From contig DERN01000002.1 of NCBI GenBank assembly GCA_002360925.1, forward strand, positions 62,001 to 126,000: a stretch of 64,000 nucleotides of DNA, read 5' to 3'. This document shows, one piece after another, positions 8,493 to 17,026 of the stretch (the first letter of the stretch is position 1; every line of letters begins with the position of its first letter). The position numbers were made by a program, and so were the translations under genes. The DNA is from Flavobacteriaceae bacterium UBA3339. GTDB taxonomy: Bacteria > Bacteroidota > Bacteroidia > Flavobacteriales > Flavobacteriaceae. The notes beneath the pieces were generated by a model. The model was not told where the DNA came from. It saw nothing but the letters and a program-made list of their open reading frames with translations, and made no database searches.

Positions 8493-8571
8493 CAACGTTT
8501 TTTAACTTACCGAAATACATTATTAAACTTTAACAACTTATTAACCTTTGTGATTGATAACTGTTTAAAAA

Positions 8572-9732
8572 TTATAACGTTCCGCGTTTTTCTTGCTCTC
8601 TTTCGATAGATTCGAAAAGCGCTTTGAAGTTTCCTGCTCCAAATCCACGTGCTCCCATTCTTTGGATTACTTCGAAGAACAAAGTCGGACGGTCTTCTAC
8701 CGGTTTTGTAAAGATTTGTAACAAGTATCCTTCTTCATCAGCATCGATCATGATACCCAATTTTTGTAACTCGTTGATATCTTCTTTAAAACGGTGCATG
8801 TGATCTTTTAAACGATCAGGAATTGCATCATAATAAGCTTGTGGCGGAGTTGATAAGAACTCTACACCGCGACTTTTCATATCTGCTACTGTTTTAATGA
8901 TATCATCTGTAGCTACTGCGATATGCTGAACTCCTTCTCCTTCGTAGAAATCTAAATACTCTTCGATTTGAGAACGTTTTTTTCCTTCAGCTGGCTCATT
9001 GATCGGGAACTTGATACGTCCGTTTCCGTTTGCCATTACTTTAGACATTAACGCTGAATATTCAGTTGTAATTTGTTTGTCGTCGAACGATAAGAAGTTT
9101 ACGAAACCTAAGATATCTTCGAACCATTTAACCCAAACGTTCATTTGATTCCAACCTACGTTTCCTACCATGTGGTCGATGAATTTTAAACCAACAGATT
9201 CTGGTTGGTAATCACTTTCCCATTTAACATAACCTGGCATAAAAAGCCCGTTGTAGTTTTTACGCTCTGTAAACAAGAAAACAGTTTCTCCGTAAGCGTA
9301 AATTCCAGCTTGAACAATTTCTCCGTTTTCGTCTGAAGTTACAGTTGGTTCCATGTACGATTTTGCACCACGTTTTGTAGTTTCTTCGTAAGCCGAACGA
9401 GCATCTTCTACCCATAAAGCAACCACTTTTACTCCGTCACCGTGTTTTTTCACGTGCTCTCCGATTGGAGATTCAGAGTTTAAAGCTGTTGTTAAAACCA
9501 AACGGATTTTATCTTGTTTGATTACATAAGAAGCTCTGTCGCGAACTCCTGTTTCAAGTCCTGAATAAGCTTCAGACTGAAAACCGAAAGCTGTTTTGTA
9601 ATAATGAGCTGCTTGTTTAGCATTTCCTACGTAAAACTCTACATAATCAGTACCTAAAATAGGTAAGAAATCTTGAGCTCCATCAAATATTTTTTCTAAT
9701 CCGTATTCTACAGATTTTAATTCTTCTGACAT
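8572..9732 (-). CDS. hpd: 4-hydroxyphenylpyruvate dioxygenase
   Basis: A 386-residue non-haem Fe(II) enzyme that turns 4-hydroxyphenylpyruvate into homogentisate in tyrosine breakdown. It has two VOC-type halves; the C-terminal half carries the iron ligands His187 (FIDHMVGNVG), His270 (GVQHIAVATDDI) and Glu354 (FFEVIQRMG), plus GFGAGNFKALFESIEREQ at the C-terminus. Length is normal. It follows hmgA and a small membrane protein gene on the same strand, so the two consecutive catabolic steps are encoded together. No maleylacetoacetate isomerase or fumarylacetoacetase gene is in the window. Confidence 0.97.
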   Translation of the reverse strand: MSEELKSVEYGLEKIFDGAQDFLPILGTDYVEFYVGNAKQAAHYYKTAFGFQSEAYSGLETGVRDRASYVIKQDKIRLVLTTALNSESPIGEHVKKHGDGVKVVALWVEDARSAYEETTKRGAKSYMEPTVTSDENGEIVQAGIYAYGETVFLFTERKNYNGLFMPGYVKWESDYQPESVGLKFIDHMVGNVGWNQMNVWVKWFEDILGFVNFLSFDDKQITTEYSALMSKVMANGNGRIKFPINEPAEGKKRSQIEEYLDFYEGEGVQHIAVATDDIIKTVADMKSRGVEFLSTPPQAYYDAIPDRLKDHMHRFKEDINELQKLGIMIDADEEGYLLQIFTKPVEDRPTLFFEVIQRMGARGFGAGNFKALFESIEREQEKRGTL

Positions 9733-9760
9733 AATTTTTCGTTTTATTTTGTTTTTACTT

Positions 9761-10210
9761 TTACTCTTGATTCAAAGAATCTTGATAATTATACAATGTA
9801 TCTTCTTCTACCTCATTGCTTTCCCATTCATTCTCTTGATCGTATTGATAAATAGTATCTTGTTCTTTTTCTTGCTTGATTTCTTGTTGAATTCCTTTTA
9901 AAAGTGCAAAAAGAAAAACTCCATTAATTAAGAAATACAGAATAAAAACAAGTGTAATAAGTCCGTTTAAAACAATTGCTATAATATTTAAAATTTTAGC
10001 TGTACTTACATTTGCTCTACTATTTGGAAGATAAGCTCCCGGATTTAAATCGTATTCGCGTAAACTTTTGTTTGCACTTATAAGTCCGATTATTCCAAGA
10101 ACCAATCCTATAATCGACAAGCCACAACAACCTAAAATAATTGCCATGAAAAGCGAAATAATTGCCAAAATCAAGCTGTTTGGATCAGCAGATAATTTAG
10201 TTTGATACAT
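9761..10210 (-). CDS. Small integral membrane protein (DUF4190-like, CC motif)
   Basis: A 149-residue protein with two long hydrophobic blocks (about 12-45 and 70-105) and an acidic, Gln/Glu-rich tail. The first block carries GCCGLSIIGLVLGIIGLISA, which fits the CCC-motif/DUF4190 type of membrane protein common in Flavobacteria; here there are two adjacent cysteines. Its function is unknown. It sits 6 bases after the hmgA stop and 28 bases before the hpd start, between two enzymes of one pathway, so it is almost surely co-transcribed with them. Whether it helps the pathway is not shown by the sequence. Confidence 0.7.
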   Translation of the reverse strand: MYQTKLSADPNSLILAIISLFMAIILGCCGLSIIGLVLGIIGLISANKSLREYDLNPGAYLPNSRANVSTAKILNIIAIVLNGLITLVFILYFLINGVFLFALLKGIQQEIKQEKEQDTIYQYDQENEWESNEVEEDTLYNYQDSLNQE

Positions 10211-10216
10211 CTTAAA

Positions 10217-11374
10217 TTAATCTAACCATGATTGATAATATTGCTCATCTGCAATTTTCATGGCGTCTTCTGTAACCATTAAAGGTTTAAACGTATCGAC
10301 CATTACAGCCAACTCTTGTGTATCTTTTTTTCCAATGCTTCGTTCCATTGCTCCTGGATGCGGTCCGTGTGGAATTCCTGCAGGATGCAATGAAATATGC
10401 CCAGCTTCGATATCATTTCTGCTCATAAAATCTCCATCTACATAATAAAGAACCTCATCAGAATCGATATTACTGTGATTGTACGGAGCCGGAATTGCAT
10501 CCGGATGATAATCGTACAAGCGCGGTACAAACGAACAAATTACAAATGCATCTGTTTCAAACGTTTGGTGTACCGGAGGTGGTTGATGGATTCTTCCTGT
10601 AATGGGTTCAAAATCATGAATAGAAAATGCATACGGATAATTGTATCCATCGTAACCAATCACATCAAACGGATGGCTTGCATAAACCATATCAAAGATT
10701 TCGTCTTGTTTACGAACTTTAATTAAGAATTCTCCTTTTTCGTCATACGTTTCCAATTCTTCCGGTCTGCGGATATCGCGCTCGCAAAATGGCGAATGTT
10801 CTAACAACTGACCAAACCAGTTACGGTATCTTTTAGGTGTATAAATAGGACGGCGAGATTCTACGATAAACAAACGATTGTCTTCCGTATCAAAATCGAT
10901 TTTATAGATAATTCCGCGAGGAATCAATAAATAATCCCCGTATTTAAAATCTAAATTCCCTAAAACAGTTCTTAATTTACCTGTACCTCTGTGAATAAAA
11001 ATCAATTCATCGGCATCGGTATTTTTATAAAAATAGTCTTGAGTTTTATTTGTAGGCGCAGCTAACGTAATAGTACAATCGCTGTTTGTTAAAACCGCTT
11101 TTCTACTTTCTAAAAAATCTGCAACCTGCGGAATTTGAAATCCTCTTAAACGATAAGACTGAATATTATTTGCGCGTGCAATTTTAGGAGCAACACTGTA
11201 AGAACCTTTTATTTCCTTAACCTGCGTTGGTCTGTTTTCATGATACATATTGGTCGACATTCCGTCAAAACCTACCGTTCCGAACAATTGCTCGTAATAG
11301 TAGTCGCCGTTTGGTTTTTTGAAAACCGTATGTCTTTTATGTGGAATATTTCCTAATTTATGGTATAAAGGCAT
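10217..11374 (-). CDS. hmgA: Homogentisate 1,2-dioxygenase
   Basis: A 385-residue cupin dioxygenase that opens the ring of homogentisate to maleylacetoacetate, the step after Hpd. Recognisable segments: MPLYHKLGNIPHKRHT at the start, YEQLFGTVGFDGMS, the RPEELETYDEKGEF region, and the C-terminal iron-site region HPAGIPHGPHPG with the following glutamate. I chose the Met at 11374, eight codons inside the longest frame, because flavobacterial homologues typically begin MP-YHKLG. It leads the hmgA - membrane protein - hpd group. A 20-codon reading frame lies just upstream (11424-11486). Confidence 0.95.
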   Translation of the reverse strand: MPLYHKLGNIPHKRHTVFKKPNGDYYYEQLFGTVGFDGMSTNMYHENRPTQVKEIKGSYSVAPKIARANNIQSYRLRGFQIPQVADFLESRKAVLTNSDCTITLAAPTNKTQDYFYKNTDADELIFIHRGTGKLRTVLGNLDFKYGDYLLIPRGIIYKIDFDTEDNRLFIVESRRPIYTPKRYRNWFGQLLEHSPFCERDIRRPEELETYDEKGEFLIKVRKQDEIFDMVYASHPFDVIGYDGYNYPYAFSIHDFEPITGRIHQPPPVHQTFETDAFVICSFVPRLYDYHPDAIPAPYNHSNIDSDEVLYYVDGDFMSRNDIEAGHISLHPAGIPHGPHPGAMERSIGKKDTQELAVMVDTFKPLMVTEDAMKIADEQYYQSWLD

Positions 11375-11423
11375 TACTTGTTTTTTTAAGTTTAACATTG
11401 AAATAAAAACAACACAGAGCGCT

Positions 11424-11486
11424 TCATTCCGGTTTACGTTTAATGAAGTACTTCAGTTGTTCTAATAATCCTTTCCAATGTTTCAT
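11424..11486 (-). CDS. Possible short leader ORF upstream of hmgA
   Basis: A 20-codon frame, MKHWKGLLEQ then LKYFIKRKPE, 49 bases upstream of the hmgA start. It is basic and could be an amphipathic peptide. A near-consensus promoter element GATATTTG lies just upstream on the same strand. It is too short for certainty. Confidence 0.3.
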   Translation of the reverse strand: MKHWKGLLEQLKYFIKRKPE

Positions 11487-11561
11487 AACTTCAAATATCC
11501 TAATTATTTTGAAAATATAAAACTATTTGACAAAATCGATTAAAAAATTAACATAACCTTC

Positions 11562-13772
11562 TTAAAACCAAAAACCTACAGCAAACGAAGTAAAATGTTT
11601 TTTGACTTGAGGAGAGTAACTTTGTTTAATTTCGACAGGTCCGATAATGGATTGAAATCCGTAACCTAAAGCATAACCGCTATAATTTGGCAATTTAATC
11701 CAATCGGTCGTTTCGAACATAGAATTTGCCATCTGTGCGAAATTGGCACTGAAGTTTAAATGATGACGTTTGTAGAATCGATAATCGAGTGTAAAAGTTG
11801 TTTTAAGATACGAATCGGAATTTAAACTCATTACATTGTATCCGTAAAAAGGTTTCAGGTTGCTTAAAGACTCAAAACCGTATCCACCATGAAAAAACTG
11901 ATGATTCGCCGAAGGTTCGGAACCAAACGTAATACCAATATCCGCCATAACTTTAAACGACAATTTATTGAAGAACGTTTTAGCAAAACCTATTTCGGCA
12001 TTTAAAATAGAAAAAGGTTCGAAATTATCATTATAATCAGACGACAAAGCAAAATGTTTCAAATCCGCAGCAAAACGAATTCCGCGCGTTGGAAAATATT
12101 TATTGTCGTACGTATCTAAAAGCACCGAGAAATAAGGAACTAAGTAATGACTTTTATCGATCCAAGATTTCGTCATCTCAGCATTTACATCGACTCTTTG
12201 AAATTTGTGTTCTAATCCCAAACCAACCAAAAAGCGATTTCGGTAATAGTTTTGAACATAGATTCTGTTCGAAAAATCGATAAACTCTGTATTATAAACT
12301 CCTTGCTTGTAATCGGCAGTCGGAACAATTCCGTGTGTTATAGATTGAATGTTATGTTTAAATTTTGAAACTCTTGACTGAATTCCAAAACTCCAACGCG
12401 TTCCGTTATCGATAAAGTAATTAAAGTTATAACGCACATTATCGCCCACTACAAAATCTAAAGAAGCTACATCGTTTTTAGAAAGTAATTTCTTTTGCGT
12501 TACATTAATCAATAAAGAACTTTTGTACAATTGATCATAATGCAAGCCAAATTTAAGATAACGTGTATGAGGCGATTCGGTTAATTGTAATTCTAGAATA
12601 TCTTCTCCGGTTTCTTTATCTTTCTCGAACTTATAATTAATTCCCGTAAAGTTTTGCGTTGCATTTAAATTATTAATCCCAGTTTCTAAATCTGCAAAGG
12701 GCACACAACCTTCCGAAACATTCGGTAATTTACCTAGAACATAACTTTTGGTGTGGTATTTCATTCGGTTTACGTCAACTCTTTTTAAAGAAATAGTATC
12801 GTAAACTTCATATTCGGGAAGATTTGGTTTGTGATAACCTGATGAAATGGCGTTTATCTTTCTAAATTCAGCTCGCGCAGCCTCCATTCCTTTTCTAATA
12901 ATTTCATCGCCTTTATCAAACGAAACTACCGTATATCCTAAAATATCAGGTTTAATATAAATATCAGTTTGCTTTACCTTTTCTTCCATGCCTTTATACA
13001 TTCCGTAATTGGCAATCTGCATTAAAATATCGGTCGCACCTTTTATGTCTTCCTTCTTTTTTAATCCATCCTGAACATCGACTCCAATAATAATATCAGC
13101 TCCCATTTCACGAACTTCATCAATAGGATAATTATTAACAACTCCGCCGTCGATCAACATTCTTCCGTCAATTTCAACCGGAGAATACAATGAAGGAAAC
13201 GCACCACTTGCTAAAACACTTTGAGGTAAAACACCTTTGTTTAAAATAACTTGTTCGCCGGTTACCGCATCGGTTCCAATACATAAAAACGGAATAGGAA
13301 GCTTGCTAAAATCTTCTACGTGGCGCACATGACCTAACAAACGAGAAAGCAAGTTGTAATTATACATTCCTCGGGACAAAGCAACCGGAGTTCCGATTTT
13401 AAATCCATCAAACGGAAGTTGTAAAGCGTAAATTTCGTCGTTTCGTTTTTCGTAAAAAGATTTTGAATTTCTTGGAATATAATCTTGCATTAAAGCATCA
13501 ACGTCTACCGTTTTAAAAATAGAATCTAATTGATTTGCCGTATAACCCGAAGCGTAAAGCGAACCAATAATAGCGCCCATACTTGTGCCGCCGATATAAT
13601 CTATTTTTACGCCTTCTTCCTCCAAAACTTTTAACACGCCAATATGTGCAAATCCTTTTGCGCCACCACCACTTAAAACCAAACCTACTTTTGGTCGTTG
13701 GCTTTCTTGTGCCGAAACCGTTAAGGAAATCAGCGCAACGCAGCACATTAAGACTTTTAAAAGACGTGGCAT
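11562..13772 (-). CDS. Patatin-like phospholipase with outer-membrane barrel domain
   Basis: A 736-residue exported protein. A signal peptide (1-21) is followed by a patatin domain (about 28-290): oxyanion loop GGGAKG at 35-40, nucleophile Ser64 in GGTSMG, and the catalytic Asp208 in IDGGVVNNYP. The rest (about 300-736) has a POTRA-like segment and alternating aromatic strands ending in phenylalanine (VGFWF), as in Omp85/BamA-type barrels. This is the RssA/PlpD-like class of lipid hydrolases displayed at or passed through the outer membrane. It is a single gene, 163 bases downstream of the hmgA operon start on the same strand. Confidence 0.9.
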   Translation of the reverse strand: MPRLLKVLMCCVALISLTVSAQESQRPKVGLVLSGGGAKGFAHIGVLKVLEEEGVKIDYIGGTSMGAIIGSLYASGYTANQLDSIFKTVDVDALMQDYIPRNSKSFYEKRNDEIYALQLPFDGFKIGTPVALSRGMYNYNLLSRLLGHVRHVEDFSKLPIPFLCIGTDAVTGEQVILNKGVLPQSVLASGAFPSLYSPVEIDGRMLIDGGVVNNYPIDEVREMGADIIIGVDVQDGLKKKEDIKGATDILMQIANYGMYKGMEEKVKQTDIYIKPDILGYTVVSFDKGDEIIRKGMEAARAEFRKINAISSGYHKPNLPEYEVYDTISLKRVDVNRMKYHTKSYVLGKLPNVSEGCVPFADLETGINNLNATQNFTGINYKFEKDKETGEDILELQLTESPHTRYLKFGLHYDQLYKSSLLINVTQKKLLSKNDVASLDFVVGDNVRYNFNYFIDNGTRWSFGIQSRVSKFKHNIQSITHGIVPTADYKQGVYNTEFIDFSNRIYVQNYYRNRFLVGLGLEHKFQRVDVNAEMTKSWIDKSHYLVPYFSVLLDTYDNKYFPTRGIRFAADLKHFALSSDYNDNFEPFSILNAEIGFAKTFFNKLSFKVMADIGITFGSEPSANHQFFHGGYGFESLSNLKPFYGYNVMSLNSDSYLKTTFTLDYRFYKRHHLNFSANFAQMANSMFETTDWIKLPNYSGYALGYGFQSIIGPVEIKQSYSPQVKKHFTSFAVGFWF

Positions 13773-13857
13773 AAACGAAAAATAAAAATTTATTAAATCT
13801 AAGTATTTTAAACTTGAAAAGCTATTTTTTAATCATCTAAATTTAACTATTCCCTAC

Positions 13858-13888
13858 AAAAAAAGCTCTTGGAAAACCAAAAGCTTTT
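13858..13888 (-). terminator. Hairpin terminator after the efflux operon
   Basis: On the minus strand AAAAGCTTTTGG and CCAAGAGCTTTT pair around a TTTT loop (one wobble), followed by more T residues. It lies 16 bases after the tolC-like stop. Confidence 0.75.
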
Positions 13889-13903
13889 ATCAAATCATCT
13901 GAA

Positions 13904-15259
13904 CTAATCTCTTTGAATAATAGGAATTCCGAAATAGAATTCCAAAATTCTGGTACGGAATAAATAATCGTATTTAGTACGCAACAAATCCGATTGTGTA
14001 TTTACTAAAACGGTTTGCGATTGGTTGTAATCAAAAGCAGTTGCCATTCCGTTTTCGTAACGTTCTTTTGTGTAACGGAACGCTTCTTCACGCGCTTTCA
14101 ACATTTCTTTTGTTGCTAAATAAGTTTCCATTGCTCCTTTTGCGTCCGAATAAGCAGTATAGATATTTCGTTCTAAATCTAATTCGGTTTGTGCTAAAGC
14201 TAATTTATTCTTTTCTAAATTCACTTTGGTTCTTTGAACATTGTTTCGAGCTGCAAATCCGTTAAAAATAGGAATGTTTAACTGCAAACCAAAACTATGT
14301 CCTTTGTATAAATCGAACTGATCAAAAAAAGGTGGCGGACTTGTTTCTCCTCCTTGTCCGTCCGGAATTTTAGCATACGAAACGCGCGAGCTAAAACTGT
14401 AAAAACCGGTTAAAGTTGGTAAATGTGCTCCTTTTGCAATATCTACGTCTTTTTCGGCAATTTTTACATTGTTTTCGGCAATTTTAAGCTCGGTTCTTTC
14501 ACTTCTTGCCTTTTCATAAATAGACTCAGGCGATTCGAAAAAGATGGTATTAGGCTGAAATTCATATTCTACATCAGCAATATCAAATTCTTTAAAATCT
14601 TCCATTTGAAGCAATTGCGCCAAACTCATTTTCGAAACCAGCAACGCATATTCTGCCTGAATAATTCGTTGTTTGTCGGTTGCAATTGTTGCTTTCATAT
14701 CAAACAAATCGCCACTTGGAATCATTCCGGCATCGACCAAAGCTTGCGAACGCACCAATTGCAAACTATCGGTATTTAATTGCTGTTTCTGTACTTTTAG
14801 CGTTTCTTTATTAAACAGCACTTGTAAATACGCGTTTACAACATTTAATGCAACATCTTCTTCCATTTTTAAATGTTGATATTGGGAAGAAATCAAAGCC
14901 AATTTCGATTTTCTATAACGATTTTGATTTTGCATTCCTTTAAAAATATCAACTCCTGCCGAAGCGCCCATCGATGTAAACTGCGTAGTTTGATTTTCTA
15001 AAATTCCGGTTGTAATATTCGTGTTTAAACCAATATTCCACGAATGCGAAGCACTAGCATTTACATTAGGCAAAAAACCACCGTAAGCATCTTTTATATC
15101 TATTTCGGCTAATTTATTATCTAACTCAATTTGCTTTATAGAAACGTTGTTTTTTATGGCATGTTCAACGCATTCCTCGAGTGTCCATTTGGTTTGCGAA
15201 AAAGCATTCGCTCCCCAAAAAAGACAAACAACCGCAATTATTTTTGATACTGTTTTCAT
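13904..15259 (-). CDS. TolC-family outer-membrane efflux protein
   Basis: A 451-residue exported protein: signal peptide MKTVSKIIAVVCLFWGANAFS, then KWTLEECVEHAIKNNVSIKQ, the usual start of the TolC/OEP fold, and two long helical repeats with periodic Ala/Gln/Leu (for example IDIKDAYGGFLPNVNASAS and NVQRTKVNLEKNKLALAQ). It would form the outer-membrane duct for the MacA/MacB-like proteins encoded upstream. It is the last gene of the export operon, separated from the adaptor by 201 bases that contain a palindromic repeat, so its expression may be partly uncoupled. Confidence 0.92.
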   Translation of the reverse strand: MKTVSKIIAVVCLFWGANAFSQTKWTLEECVEHAIKNNVSIKQIELDNKLAEIDIKDAYGGFLPNVNASASHSWNIGLNTNITTGILENQTTQFTSMGASAGVDIFKGMQNQNRYRKSKLALISSQYQHLKMEEDVALNVVNAYLQVLFNKETLKVQKQQLNTDSLQLVRSQALVDAGMIPSGDLFDMKATIATDKQRIIQAEYALLVSKMSLAQLLQMEDFKEFDIADVEYEFQPNTIFFESPESIYEKARSERTELKIAENNVKIAEKDVDIAKGAHLPTLTGFYSFSSRVSYAKIPDGQGGETSPPPFFDQFDLYKGHSFGLQLNIPIFNGFAARNNVQRTKVNLEKNKLALAQTELDLERNIYTAYSDAKGAMETYLATKEMLKAREEAFRYTKERYENGMATAFDYNQSQTVLVNTQSDLLRTKYDYLFRTRILEFYFGIPIIQRD

Positions 15260-15332
15260 AGTTTTTAAATTGAGATTTGACTTCTCGATTTTGATTGTTT
15301 TGTGAGATTCTTCCTTTATCTAAATGATAAAA

Positions 15333-15416
15333 TTGTCACTTAGAATGAAACGATGTAAAATAATGAATCTTAACATTTTTCATTTAGAAGATTTCTCATA
15401 TTGTTCGAAATAACAA
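15333..15416. repeat. Dispersed palindromic repeat, copy 2 (degenerate)
   Basis: Between the adaptor and tolC-like genes. It starts TTGTCACTTAGAATGAA, has the internal GAATCTTAACA and GATTTCTCATATTGTTCG segments and ends GAAATAACAAA, the same plan as the copy at 149 with weaker ends. Confidence 0.5.
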
Positions 15417-15460
15417 ACTATTTGATTCTGTTTTCAATTATTCTGCAAGATTTTGAAAAT

Positions 15461-16558
15461 CTATTTTTTAATTTGATTCCAAACTTTGACTTTATCGTTT
15501 TTGGTAATTCCTTTTTTAATTTCAACGTAAATTCCGTCGCTAACGCCCAATTCTACATCTCGACGTTCAAATTTTTGTTCGCCAACCATTACCTCAACAA
15601 ACGATTTTTTTGTTTTTTCGTCATACTGAATCAAACCTTCTTTCAAAGCCAAAACATTATCCGATTTAGCCAAAACAATCGAAGCATTTGCACTTAAACC
15701 TGAACGAATAAATGTGGTGTCTTTATTTACCAACGTTCCTTTTATCGGGAATTGCATCGCACCATTTTCGTTCACCCCTTTTGGAGCGATATAATCTAAA
15801 ACCGCTTCAAAGCTTTTGCTTTCAATGGCACCTACTGTAATTTCTAACGGAAGTCCTAATTTAATTTTTCCCACTTCAGATTCATCTAATTTTCCTTCAA
15901 AAATCATATTCCCCACATCTGCCAAACTTGCAATGGTAGTTCCTTCGTTAAAGTTATTGGCTTCGATTACTTGATTTCCTTTTTTTACCGGAACATCTAA
16001 AACCATTCCCGAAACAGTAGAACGAATCAAGGTTTGTGCAATATTCGACATTCCTTTGGTTGTTCCTGTTCTAATAATTTCGGCACTTTGAACCGTTGAA
16101 CTATATGTTTGTTGCGCTTGTCTATATGCAGTTTGCGCTGCATCGTAATCGTTTGCAGAAATAACACCTTTGTCGAAAAGCGTTTTTTGACGTTCGAAAA
16201 CCCTTTTTTGATTATCTAAATCGATTTTAGCCGATTGAATCTGGTTAGTCGCCTGATTTAAACTCGAAACATTCGGCACTACTTTAATTTTTGCAATTAA
16301 ATCGCCCGATTTAATATAATCGCCGGCTTCTACATAAACCTCGTCGATAATTCCCGAAATATTGGGTTTAATCAGAACTTCTTCTTTTGGATTAATGTTT
16401 CCGGTTGCTACCGTACTTTTAGAAATAGATCTAATTTCGGCTTGTTCGGTTTCATAAACCACTGGCGGCTGTGCATTTTTTTGATACAACCAAACCAAAG
16501 CTCCAACAAAAGCAATGGCTAAAAATACTAAAATGCTAATCGTACAACCTTTTTTCAT
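15461..16558 (-). CDS. MacA-like periplasmic adaptor (HlyD family)
   Basis: A 365-residue membrane-fusion protein: N-terminal anchor (about 6-25), lipoyl-like half motif with ILIKPNISGIIDEVYVEAG (about 62-80) and its partner near GMVLDVPVKKGNQV, a helical hairpin between them with FERQKTLFDKGVISANDYD, then beta-barrel and membrane-proximal domains ending KNDKVKVWNQIKK. It would link the inner-membrane MacB-like permeases to the TolC-like duct. Short spacing places it in the same operon as the two permeases and the ATPase, with a VOC gene directly before it. Confidence 0.92.
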   Translation of the reverse strand: MKKGCTISILVFLAIAFVGALVWLYQKNAQPPVVYETEQAEIRSISKSTVATGNINPKEEVLIKPNISGIIDEVYVEAGDYIKSGDLIAKIKVVPNVSSLNQATNQIQSAKIDLDNQKRVFERQKTLFDKGVISANDYDAAQTAYRQAQQTYSSTVQSAEIIRTGTTKGMSNIAQTLIRSTVSGMVLDVPVKKGNQVIEANNFNEGTTIASLADVGNMIFEGKLDESEVGKIKLGLPLEITVGAIESKSFEAVLDYIAPKGVNENGAMQFPIKGTLVNKDTTFIRSGLSANASIVLAKSDNVLALKEGLIQYDEKTKKSFVEVMVGEQKFERRDVELGVSDGIYVEIKKGITKNDKVKVWNQIKK

Positions 16559-16612
16559 ATATATTTTATTTAAGGTTCAATGTTTAATTTATGTTGTTTT
16601 TATATGTTTTAA

Positions 16613-17008
16613 TTAATGCGTAATCGGAGAACAAAGCTCGATCAAAAAGCCATCTATATCCCGAATATAGGCAACTGTTTGTCCCCAAGGTTTTACAATG
16701 GGTTCTTCTAAAAGCAATGCTCCGTTTTTAAGAGAACTTCCAATCACTTCTTTTACATTGTCTGCAATTAATGCTATTTCAATTCCGAAAGGTTTTTCTT
16801 GAAGTGAACTTTCTAGAAAACCATTTTTTAGATTTGTATTTCCCAATTGTTTCGATGCGAACGAAATCGTTGTGTTTCCTGTATCAAGCTCGGCATAATC
16901 ATTTTCGGGTGTAATAAACTTGCGTTTAAAACCAAACGATTGTTCATAAAACTCGATCGATTTTGTTACGTCGTTTACATACAGGATTGTGTATCCAAAT
17001 TTTATCAT
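16613..17008 (-). CDS. VOC-family (glyoxalase/bleomycin-resistance fold) protein
   Basis: A 131-residue single-chain vicinal-oxygen-chelate protein. It opens with FGYTILYVNDVTKSIEFYEQ and closes with the usual RDIDGFLIELCSP; a Glu near the C-terminus fits the metal-ligand position. Family members include lyases, dioxygenases and drug-binding resistance proteins, and this one cannot be assigned further. It lies inside the MacAB-TolC-like operon, 18 bases after a permease stop and 54 bases before the adaptor, which suggests it handles or protects against a compound related to the exported substrate. That link is inference. Confidence 0.8.
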   Translation of the reverse strand: MIKFGYTILYVNDVTKSIEFYEQSFGFKRKFITPENDYAELDTGNTTISFASKQLGNTNLKNGFLESSLQEKPFGIEIALIADNVKEVIGSSLKNGALLLEEPIVKPWGQTVAYIRDIDGFLIELCSPITH

Positions 17009-17026
17009 TTGTTTTCTTTTTAGTTT

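Noticed and set aside
8432..8533. Plus-strand 33-codon frame starting MKNLLHSNK with several cysteines
   Set aside because: It is antisense to the promoter and stem of the leader at 8365-8492, has no plus-strand promoter or gene following, and its sequence is explained by the minus-strand structure.
13513..13774. Overlapping frames on both strands near the patatin start (77 and 63 codons)
   Set aside because: Both lie inside the well-supported patatin coding region, and their composition (many Arg, Trp, Cys, Leu runs) is typical of shadow frames.
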